NCBI GenBank assembly: GCA_012960415.1
Contig: DUBH01000083.1
Span: 17,395-75,505, forward strand
From: Henriciella sp.
GTDB taxonomy: Bacteria > Pseudomonadota > Alphaproteobacteria > Caulobacterales > Hyphomonadaceae
Reading direction: 5' to 3'
Length of the DNA: 58,111 bases
In this document: positions 1 to 7,749 of the stretch, one piece after another
How positions within the stretch are numbered: the first letter of the stretch is position 1
Layout of the letters: every line of letters starts with the position of its first letter
Position numbers and translations under genes: made by a program
The notes under the pieces: model-generated
What the model was told of the DNA's origin: nothing
What the model saw: only the letters and a program-made list of their open reading frames with translations
Databases searched by the model: none

Positions 1-150
1 GCCAGCGTCCTGCCGCCGCTGGAGCCGTGCCTGACGGCGACCTGCAAGGAATATCTCGGCCGGATGAAGGAACGTCCCGCGTTCAAGCGGGCGCAGGAAC
101 GACAAAAACAGGCGCTGGTGGTAGAGGTCTCCGACAGCAATCCTATATAG
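1..150 (+). CDS. glutathione S-transferase family protein, C-terminal end (partial)
   Basis: Reading frame 1 is open from the window edge to a TAG at 148-150, giving 49 residues. The stretch YLGRMKERPAFKRAQE is typical of the last helix of glutathione transferases, where a Y-L-x-R-M-x-x-R-P-A-F pattern recurs, so this is most likely the C-terminal tail of a GST that detoxifies electrophiles with glutathione. The N-terminal thioredoxin fold lies outside the window, so neither the subclass nor the substrate can be judged. Confidence 0.6.
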   Translation, partial: ASVLPPLEPCLTATCKEYLGRMKERPAFKRAQERQKQALVVEVSDSNPI

Positions 151-177
151 ACGCTTCGAGCAAACCACGGAGAGCAG

Positions 178-1119
<942 letters not shown>

Positions 1120-1146
1120 ACCAGCCCTGCTGACCCGACGGGATGA

Positions 1147-1162
1147 CTGACCAGCCGGTCAG
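1147..1162. promoter_or_regulatory. 16-bp dyad upstream of the MATE gene, candidate repressor operator
   Basis: CTGACCAGCCGGTCAG is a 6-bp inverted repeat around a 4-bp centre, 19 bp before the MATE start. Its size and position suit a TetR-type operator, and efflux genes are often controlled this way, but no regulator gene is adjacent. It could also be a weak stem-loop at the end of the ABC gene; there is no T-run after it. Confidence 0.3.
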
Positions 1163-1181
1163 AGCCGCCTAGATTGGACCC

Positions 1182-2624
1182 ATGAGAACCGATCAGAGGG
1201 CGCAGGCCCTGCTTGAAGGACCGATTATCAAGTCGCTCCTGAAGCTGGCTGTACCGATCATCATCGCGAATGTGCTGCAGTCTGCCTATCAGCTGATCGA
1301 TGCGTTCTGGGTCGGCCGGCTAGGTGAGGCGGCCGTGGCCGCAGTGTCGGTCTCTTTCCCGGTTATTTTCCTGACGATTGCCCTCGGCTCTGGTCTCGGG
1401 ATCGCAGGGTCGATCCTCGTGGCGCAGTATTATGGTGCCGATGACCAGGATATGGTGAACCATGTCGCCGCACAGACCATCTTGTCGATCATCGTCACAT
1501 CGCTGATCCTCGGGGCGGCGGGCTTTGCGATGACATCGCAGCTATTGCGAATGATGGGCGTGACGCAGGACGTGTTCGACGGGGCGAAAGGCTTCATGAA
1601 CGTCGCGTTTCTCGGCCTCGCCTTCAGTTTCACCTTCATCATGTTCCAGTCGCTGATGCGGGGCGTCGGTGAGGTGAACCTGCCAATCTATATCGTCGGG
1701 GGCACAGTTGCGCTGAATGCGGTCCTCGACCCGCTTTTTATCTTTGGCTGGGGACCCGTACCCGCTTCTGGGGTGATGGGTGCAGCGATGGCGACCTTCG
1801 CCACGCAAGGCATCGCCTGCTTCATAGGCCTCTGGGTCATGTTTGGTGGCCGGTTCGGCATGCAAATCAGGTGGCGCGACTTCAGGCCGGATTTCGACTT
1901 CATCAAAAAGGCTTTTTTTCTTGGCCTGCCTGCCTCGATCGAAATGTCGGCGCGCGCCTTCGGCATCATCATCATGACCTTCCTGATCGCCAGTTTCGGG
2001 ACGCTCGCCATCGCCTCATACGGCGTCGGCACGACAATCTTGCAAGTCGTGATGATACCCGCGCTTGGCCTGTCCATGGCGATCTCGACGCTGGTGGGTC
2101 AGAATATCGGCGCAGGCCAGAAGGACAGGGCGGAGAAAATCGGCCGCCTCGGGGCGCTGATTTCCTTTGGTGCGCTGACCGTGGCGGGTGTCACCGTCTT
2201 CGCCTTTGCGCCCGCCTTCATCGCCTTCTTCGTGCCCGGCGAGGAAGAGGTCATCGCGACCGGCTCCATCTTCCTGCGGACCATGGCCCTTGCCTGGGGC
2301 TTTCTGGGCGCACAATTCGCGCTGACCGGCGTGCTGCGTGCATCAGGGAATATGATGATCGCCATGATGCTGACGCTTGTGTCCCAATGGGTGATTCAGT
2401 TCCCGCTGGCCTATGTCCTGTCAATGCATTCAGAGCTTGGCATGAACGGCATCTGGTGGGCCTTTCCGGTCACTCATGTGACGATTGCGCTGATCACCGT
2501 CGTCATCTTCCTGAAAGGCGACTGGAAGAACAAGCAGCTCACAGGCGGCCCCGAAGACCGCCTTGCGAGCAAGGTCTCAGAGGAAATCCTCTCTGAAGAA
2601 GCTTACACAAGACGACAGGGCTAA
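1182..2624 (+). CDS. MATE family efflux transporter
   Basis: A 480-residue polytopic inner-membrane protein of the multidrug and toxin extrusion family (NorM/DinF-like), which exports cationic drugs or metabolites using an ion gradient. The N-terminus has the family pattern: a short cytoplasmic segment ending LKLAVPIIIANVLQ, then DAFWVGRLGEAAVAAVSVSFP. About twelve hydrophobic segments are present, with the two-lobed repeat recognisable around residues 245-265. Length is normal. A dyad lies just upstream. The gene ends convergently with the GST gene 11 bp away, where ACAGG/CCTGT can form a small stem. The substrate cannot be predicted. Confidence 0.9.
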   Translation: MRTDQRAQALLEGPIIKSLLKLAVPIIIANVLQSAYQLIDAFWVGRLGEAAVAAVSVSFPVIFLTIALGSGLGIAGSILVAQYYGADDQDMVNHVAAQTILSIIVTSLILGAAGFAMTSQLLRMMGVTQDVFDGAKGFMNVAFLGLAFSFTFIMFQSLMRGVGEVNLPIYIVGGTVALNAVLDPLFIFGWGPVPASGVMGAAMATFATQGIACFIGLWVMFGGRFGMQIRWRDFRPDFDFIKKAFFLGLPASIEMSARAFGIIIMTFLIASFGTLAIASYGVGTTILQVVMIPALGLSMAISTLVGQNIGAGQKDRAEKIGRLGALISFGALTVAGVTVFAFAPAFIAFFVPGEEEVIATGSIFLRTMALAWGFLGAQFALTGVLRASGNMMIAMMLTLVSQWVIQFPLAYVLSMHSELGMNGIWWAFPVTHVTIALITVVIFLKGDWKNKQLTGGPEDRLASKVSEEILSEEAYTRRQG

Positions 2625-2635
2625 CCTGTGTCCGT

Positions 2636-3586
2636 CTAGCCGAGGCGTCGTACCATGAAGCCGGTGCGCGGGAAGTGCAGGTTGAGCGTTTCGGCCTGCT
2701 CATCATGGCGATGGATGATGATGCGGTCGGCGGTGGCGATAACGATCTCGCCCTCGACCCAGTCGCGGCCATAATCGTCGGCGGCAACCGCAACGCGCTC
2801 ACCCGGTTCAAATTCCTGAAGCTCACCCTCGGTCTTTGCAGCCTTGAGGCGCGGGGCGGCATGAAGCGCGATCTCCAGCGCCTCTTCCCCCGTGATGTCT
2901 TCCGGTGTCTGACCCTCGATTTCCTTCATGCGCTGATACCAGTCTGCGGTGCGCGGGAAGGATTTGAAACACTGGGCGAGAAAGTCCGGCAGGGCGCTCT
3001 CGATGAACCAGGGATTCATATAGGCATGGACATCGACGAGACCGGGCTTTGTGCTGACCAGCCAGTTGCCTGCGCCGGCACCCTGCCCGCCCGTGAGACG
3101 CTGTTCGAGCCAGGCCATCTGCGCGCGCCACTGATCCTTCATCATCGGCACGACTGCCTTCATGGCATCGGTATCGAACGGACGACCAGAAAGCTGTTCG
3201 CGGTCTTTCTTGAAGGCTTCCGGCACCTGATCGCCGATCGTGCCGAAGATGATGGCAACGCTGGTCTGAAACCACTTACCGTCAGCCCATGATCCGACGA
3301 CATTGGAAAGACCCTCATGGCCCGGCAGGTCGAGCTGCGGGATCTCGAACCGCTCTTCCAGCGCGCGGATAATCATAGCGCTGTCGAGGAAGATGTCCGC
3401 GCCAATCTGCATGACAGGCGTCTTGCGATAGCCACCCGTCAGCGGCATCAGCAGGGGCTTGGGCATCATGTTCGGAATTTCCACCGACGCCCAGGCGAGG
3501 TTCTTCATTCGCAGCGCGAGCCGGACTTTCTCCGAGAAGGGAGACGTCTGGTAATGGTGGAGAATAATCGACTGCGCGCTGGCCAT
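2636..3586 (-). CDS. glutathione S-transferase with extra C-terminal domain
   Basis: A 316-residue protein. The N-terminal 80 residues form a GST thioredoxin-like domain (HHYQTSPFSEKVRLAL, with GGYRKTPVMQIGADIFLDS as the cis-proline and glutathione-binding part), followed by an all-helical GST domain. From about residue 245 there is a further 60-70 residue segment rich in beta propensity (GERVAVAADDYGRDWVEGE) that normal 200-230 residue GSTs lack. The ATG at 3586 is chosen over an upstream in-frame codon at 3616 because AAGGA precedes it and the GST fold starts right after. The gene is divergent from the acyl-CoA synthetase. Substrate unknown. Confidence 0.85.
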   Translation of the reverse strand: MASAQSIILHHYQTSPFSEKVRLALRMKNLAWASVEIPNMMPKPLLMPLTGGYRKTPVMQIGADIFLDSAMIIRALEERFEIPQLDLPGHEGLSNVVGSWADGKWFQTSVAIIFGTIGDQVPEAFKKDREQLSGRPFDTDAMKAVVPMMKDQWRAQMAWLEQRLTGGQGAGAGNWLVSTKPGLVDVHAYMNPWFIESALPDFLAQCFKSFPRTADWYQRMKEIEGQTPEDITGEEALEIALHAAPRLKAAKTEGELQEFEPGERVAVAADDYGRDWVEGEIVIATADRIIIHRHDEQAETLNLHFPRTGFMVRRLG

Positions 3587-3705
3587 TTGCGTTCCTTTTC
3601 GCTGTCTGGCAGGCACCCTATCCCATCTGAGGGCTTGCCCGCCGCGTTCAAAGCGATTTCAAGCGGTAAAGAAAAAGAAGCAAAGCTCAAGAGGAAGTCC
3701 AGAAG

Positions 3706-5274
3706 ATGCTCGATCCTGTCCTGATGCCACACCTCGCCGACATTCCGCGCGTGCAGTCTGAGAAACTCGCTGACAAGCCTGCGATCTGGTTCGAGGGGAA
3801 GACGACGACATTCGCCGGCCTTGAAAAGAATGCAAACAAGGTCGCCAATGGCCTGCTGGCGGCAGGCGTAAAGCCGGGCGACCGGGTGGCCTATCTCGCC
3901 AAGAATATGGGCTGTTATTACGAGCAGCTTTTCGGCTGCGCGAAGTCGCGCTCGACCATGACCGGCATCAACAACCGCCTCGCGCCGCCGGAGATGAAGT
4001 TCATCCTGTCTGACAGCAAATCGAAAGTCCTGTTCGTCGCCAAGGAATTCTATGAGGCTGCGGAAAAGATCGCGCCGGAATGCCCTGAACTAAAGACGAT
4101 CATCGCGATTGATGGCGGCCACAAGGACTGGCCTTCCTATAGCGACTGGATGGCCAGCCAGAGCGATAAGGCACCGGGGCTCAAGACCGAGGATGATGAT
4201 GATGTCATCCAGCTCTACACGTCGGGCACAACGGGCCTGCCCAAGGGCGTCATGCTCACCAATGCGAACTATCGCGCCGTCTTCATCGAAGCCGCTAAAC
4301 TCGACTGGGCCGCCTATGATGAGGGCGATGTGGTGATGAACGCCATGCCGCTATTCCACGTGGCAGGCTGCAATATCGGCGTGCTGGCCAGCGCGCAGGG
4401 GGCGATGACGCTGATCCTGCGTGAGATCGACCCTGCCGCCATCCTCGACCTCGTCGAGCAGCATAAGGTGAACCATGCCTTCTGGGTGCCGGCCGTCATA
4501 CTGATGCTGTCCCAGATGCCGGGCGTCGATGACCGGGATTTCTCTTCGCTGAAGACGATTTCCTATGGCGCCTCGCCGATTGCCGAAGACCTGCTGAAGC
4601 GCGCTGTCGACCTGTTCGGCGCGAAGTTCACTCAGCTTTACGGCCTGACCGAGACGGTCGGCCTTGGCACTTACCTGCCACCGGAAGCGCATGATCCCAG
4701 CTGGGGCAAGCTGCGCTCCTGCGGTGTGCCTTATCCATCCGCGATCGTCCGCGTGGTCGACCCGCAGGACAATCCGGTCCCACAGGGCGAGGTTGGCGAG
4801 ATCGTTATCGGCGCGGACTTCGTCATGAAGGGCTACTGGAACCGCGAGGAAGCAACCGAAGAAGCGCTTCGCGGCGGCCTGTTCCATACGGGCGATGCCG
4901 GTTATTTCGACGAAGACGGCTTTCTCTTCATCCATGACCGGATCAAGGACATGATCGTGTCGGGCGGTGAGAACGTGTATCCGGCAGAAGTCGAGAATGC
5001 GCTGTTCAGCCACCCGGATGTGGCCGACGTCGCCGTAATCGGCATTCCAAGCGAGAAATGGGGCGAAGCCGTCAAGGCGATCATCGTCCTGAAGGAAGGC
5101 GCTACCCCGGACAAGGATGCCATCATCGCGTTCACGAAAGAGAAAATCGCTGGCTACAAGTGCCCGAAATCGGTGGACTTCGTGAAAGTGCTGCCGCGCA
5201 ACCCGTCCGGCAAGATCCTCCGCAAGGATCTGCGCGAGCCATACTGGAAGGATACCGACCGCCGGGTTGGCTAA
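3706..5274 (+). CDS. long-chain-type acyl-CoA synthetase (AMP-forming)
   Basis: A 522-residue member of the ANL superfamily that activates a carboxylic acid to an acyl-adenylate and then to acyl-CoA. The P-loop YTSGTTGLPKGV is at about 171-182, the adenine/acyl site motif YGLTETVG near 310, the hinge DRIKDMIVSGGENVYP near 410, and the catalytic lysine context PSGKILRKDLR near 505. Size and motifs fit fatty-acyl-CoA synthetases of the FadD/AlkK group. It starts after a GAGGA box. A REP-like element follows within 15 bp of the stop. The acid substrate cannot be read from sequence. Confidence 0.9.
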   Translation: MLDPVLMPHLADIPRVQSEKLADKPAIWFEGKTTTFAGLEKNANKVANGLLAAGVKPGDRVAYLAKNMGCYYEQLFGCAKSRSTMTGINNRLAPPEMKFILSDSKSKVLFVAKEFYEAAEKIAPECPELKTIIAIDGGHKDWPSYSDWMASQSDKAPGLKTEDDDDVIQLYTSGTTGLPKGVMLTNANYRAVFIEAAKLDWAAYDEGDVVMNAMPLFHVAGCNIGVLASAQGAMTLILREIDPAAILDLVEQHKVNHAFWVPAVILMLSQMPGVDDRDFSSLKTISYGASPIAEDLLKRAVDLFGAKFTQLYGLTETVGLGTYLPPEAHDPSWGKLRSCGVPYPSAIVRVVDPQDNPVPQGEVGEIVIGADFVMKGYWNREEATEEALRGGLFHTGDAGYFDEDGFLFIHDRIKDMIVSGGENVYPAEVENALFSHPDVADVAVIGIPSEKWGEAVKAIIVLKEGATPDKDAIIAFTKEKIAGYKCPKSVDFVKVLPRNPSGKILRKDLREPYWKDTDRRVG

Positions 5275-5288
5275 AGCGTAAACCTCAA

Positions 5289-5440
5289 CGCGCTCGTCCT
5301 TCGACTTCGCTCAGGATAAGCTAAATCAGTGTCGAAATCCGAGGCCGGGCTCGCTATCCACGACAAAGGGCGTTTCTATCTTCTCATAGAGTGAAACGCC
5401 CTGGAGCGCTCATCCTGAGCGAAGTCGAAGGACGAGCGCG
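5289..5440. repeat. REP-like element: 29-bp perfect inverted repeat around a stem-loop
   Basis: Arms 5289-5317 and 5412-5440 are exact reverse complements (29 bp) and contain the core TTCGACTTCGCTCA. The 94-bp spacer holds its own dyad, AGGGCGTTTC (5367-5376) with GAAACGCCCT (5393-5402), helped by TCTAT/ATAGA inside. The element fills the gap between the acyl-CoA synthetase and the aminotransferase. A second copy of the core, in another inverted pair, is at 50074-50149. It may also end transcription of the synthetase gene. Confidence 0.85.
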
Positions 5441-5468
5441 GGCTCGCAGAACGGGAGAGCTGAGTGTG

Positions 5469-6395
5469 ATGGAAGACGAACCGCACGGCGTGCACGATTT
5501 TGTCTATGATCCGCGCAATGCGGATGTCCTCATTTCCATCAATGGGGAGCTTAAACATCGCGACGAGGCGACCGTGTCTGTCTTCGACAGCGGTTACCTG
5601 CTTGGTGATGGTGTCTGGGAAGGCCTGCGCGTCAAGGACGGCGCGGTGGCTTTCCTCGATGAGCATCTGAAGCGTCTCTATGCCGGGGCGAAGACCATCG
5701 ACATGGATATCGGGCTTTCCAAGGAAGAGCTCACACAGCGCCTATTCGGCTGCCTGAAGGCGCAGGACATGAGCGACGGTGTGCATATCCGGCTGATGGT
5801 GACGCGCGGCATCAAGAAGACACCTTATCAGGGCCCGCGCTTCACAATTACCAAGCCGACCGTCGTCATCATACCGGAATACAAGGCGCCCGTGCCGGAA
5901 GTTATCGAGAAGGGGCTTTCGCTCTTTACCGTTCATGTCCGGCGCACCGGCCCGGCCGAGCAGGACCAGAAGCTCAACTCGCACTCAAAACTCAATTGCA
6001 TTCTCGCCTGCATCCAGGCCGACAAGGCAGGCGCGGATGAGGGGCTGATGTTGGATGCTGACGGGTTCGTCGCGACCTGTAACTCGACCCATTTCTTCAT
6101 TGTGCGCGATGGCGAGGTCTGGACGTCACCCCCCGATTACTGCCTTGGCGGCATCACGCGCGGCAACATCATACGCGTATGTGAGGAAGCCGGGATCAAG
6201 GTCCGTGAGAAGCGCTTCTCGCTGTTTGACGTGTACTCGGCTGACGAGGCTTTCGTGACGGGCACTTTCGCCGGTGTGACGCCGGTTCGTGAGGTGGACG
6301 GGCGCAATATCGAACACGTCGGCGGGCCGATGGCGAAGCGGATTACCGGGCTTTACCAGGATTTCGTCAAACGCAGCCTGACGCCGATCGAATGA
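5469..6395 (+). CDS. class IV PLP-dependent aminotransferase (BCAT/D-amino acid transaminase-like)
   Basis: A 308-residue fold-type IV PLP enzyme. It shows SVFDSGYLLGDGVWEGLRV (about 38-56), the region of the Schiff-base lysine (LNSHSKLNCILA), and GGITRGNIIRVCEEAGI for phosphate binding. At the position where transaminases have E in V-x-E-x-x-x-x-N-x-F to bind the pyridine nitrogen, this protein reads VATCNSTHFF, so Glu is replaced by Thr. The frame is open upstream to 5391, but that extension is repeat-encoded. The start is set at ATG 5469 behind GGAGAG. Its stop overlaps the next start (ATGA), so the two genes are translationally coupled. Substrate unknown. Confidence 0.85.
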   Translation: MEDEPHGVHDFVYDPRNADVLISINGELKHRDEATVSVFDSGYLLGDGVWEGLRVKDGAVAFLDEHLKRLYAGAKTIDMDIGLSKEELTQRLFGCLKAQDMSDGVHIRLMVTRGIKKTPYQGPRFTITKPTVVIIPEYKAPVPEVIEKGLSLFTVHVRRTGPAEQDQKLNSHSKLNCILACIQADKAGADEGLMLDADGFVATCNSTHFFIVRDGEVWTSPPDYCLGGITRGNIIRVCEEAGIKVREKRFSLFDVYSADEAFVTGTFAGVTPVREVDGRNIEHVGGPMAKRITGLYQDFVKRSLTPIE

Positions 6396-7138
6396 GTGAG
6401 CCTGTCCGCATCGCCATGTGGTCTGGCCCGCGCAATCTCTCGACCACGATGATGCGAAGTTTTGGCGCGCGGGCTGATACGGCCTGCGTTGATGAGCCGT
6501 TCTATGCGGCCTATCTTGTCTCTACCGGCACAGTTCATCCCATGCAGGCCGAAATTCTGGACGCGCAGGCGCATGACGGCTCAGTTGTCGCGCAGGAGCT
6601 AAGCGAAGCGCCCGTGCCGGGCGGAAAGCCTGTATTCTACCAGAAGCACATGACCCACCATATGGCGCCCTCCCTGCCGCGCGGCTGGATGCACAGGGTG
6701 ACGAACGCCTTCCTGATCCGCGACCCGGCGCGAGTGCTCGCCTCTTATGCGCGCAAGATGGAGACGGTGAGCCTTGAAGCGATCGGGGTGCCGCAGCAGG
6801 CAGAGCTGTTTGACCGGGTCTGTCAGATAAGGAGCGAAGCACCGCCCGTGGTCGACTCCGATGATATTCTCGCTGACCCGGCCGGGATGTTGCGCGCCCT
6901 CTGCGCTGCGCTCGGCATTGCTTATACCGATGCCATGCTGAGCTGGGAGGCGGGGCCAAAGCCGGAAGACGGGGTCTGGGCTCCGCACTGGTATGATGCG
7001 GTGTGGCAGTCGACAGGGTTCGGCGCGCCGCGACGTGAGGAGCCGGCGCTGCCAGACGCACTGCGCAAGCTGGCGGATGAAGCGCGGCAGAGCCATGAGG
7101 CGATCGCTGCCCACCGGTTGAAGCCGAAATCCGCTTAG
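6392..7138 (+). CDS. sulfotransferase-like P-loop protein coupled to the aminotransferase
   Basis: A 248-residue protein. The N-terminus RIAMWSGPRNLSTTMMRSF resembles the 5'-phosphosulfate loop of sulfotransferases (SGxRxxST), and RDPARVLASYARK (about 110-122) resembles their 3'-phosphate site (RDPRDVLxSY). It is shorter than classical PAPS sulfotransferases, and whether PAPS is used is not shown. It overlaps the aminotransferase stop by 4 bp, so the pair is made together. I recall eukaryotic proteins in which a sulfotransferase-like domain is fused to a class IV aminotransferase, which would support a joint function. Confidence 0.7.
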   Translation: MSEPVRIAMWSGPRNLSTTMMRSFGARADTACVDEPFYAAYLVSTGTVHPMQAEILDAQAHDGSVVAQELSEAPVPGGKPVFYQKHMTHHMAPSLPRGWMHRVTNAFLIRDPARVLASYARKMETVSLEAIGVPQQAELFDRVCQIRSEAPPVVDSDDILADPAGMLRALCAALGIAYTDAMLSWEAGPKPEDGVWAPHWYDAVWQSTGFGAPRREEPALPDALRKLADEARQSHEAIAAHRLKPKSA

Positions 7139-7148
7139 GGTTTTTCAA

Positions 7149-7182
7149 CCGCCATGGGTCCCAGCTTTCGCTGGGAAGGCGG
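7149..7182. repeat. stem-loop between convergent genes (small intergenic repeat or bidirectional terminator)
   Basis: TCCCAGC (7159-7165) and GCTGGGA (7170-7176) form a 7-bp stem with a TTTC loop, flanked by CCGCC/GGCGG (7149-7153 and 7178-7182). It lies between the ends of the sulfotransferase-like gene and trmO. It has the look of the small palindromic units common between alphaproteobacterial genes and could end transcription from either side, although no strong T-run follows. Confidence 0.5.
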
Positions 7183-7193
7183 ACTTGCAACAG

Positions 7194-7667
7194 CTAGTCC
7201 CAATACCCCGCCATCAGGGCTTTCGACCAGTCAGGCTCGCGGATGTCGCCGCGGGGCAGGAAGCCTTCCATGACGGGTTTGATGTCGAGGACCGGTGTGC
7301 CGTCGATCGCATCGAGACCTTCGAGGTAGAGGTTCAGCCCCTCCACCTTGAGGACGCGGCAGACAGTGACGCCAATCCGGTTTGGCCGGTTCTTGCCGCG
7401 CTGTGCGAAGATACCCGTCAGCGGCCAGTCCTTGTTGCCGCGCGGATGGCGCGCACCGCGTTCGATCTTCTCATCGGGCACCCGGTCGAAGACGAAAACG
7501 ACCTCGGCGTGTGAGAAAGTGTCGAGCCCGAAAAGCGCCTCGGGCGTGAATTGCTCCGGGTCGAGTTCGATATGCGCGGGGATTGCATCCCAGCCATCAT
7601 CTATCGGTTCAGAGCGCTCTGACCTGACAGTTCCGATAGGGTGGAGGCCTATTTTACGTTGGGTCAT
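7194..7667 (-). CDS. trmO: tRNA (t6A37) N6-methyltransferase TrmO
   Basis: 157 residues covering a single TsaA/UPF0066 beta-barrel domain. TrmO uses S-adenosylmethionine to N6-methylate t6A at position 37 of tRNA-Thr. Family landmarks are IGTVRSER near the start, FSHAEVVFVFDRV, HPRGNKDWPLTGIFAQRGKNRPNRIGVT (about 79-106, the SAM-binding core) and LDAIDGTPVLDIKPV. It is shorter than the E. coli protein, which has an extra C-terminal domain; alphaproteobacterial forms are often this compact. TsaB, needed for the t6A substrate, is encoded 7 kb away. Confidence 0.85.
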   Translation of the reverse strand: MTQRKIGLHPIGTVRSERSEPIDDGWDAIPAHIELDPEQFTPEALFGLDTFSHAEVVFVFDRVPDEKIERGARHPRGNKDWPLTGIFAQRGKNRPNRIGVTVCRVLKVEGLNLYLEGLDAIDGTPVLDIKPVMEGFLPRGDIREPDWSKALMAGYWD

Positions 7668-7749
7668 CAGCGGGTTTCTCTTGGCAGGAATTTGCCTGTG
7701 TATAGACTGGGCGGGCTAAACAAAAAACTGAATTTCAAGGGAGACACCC

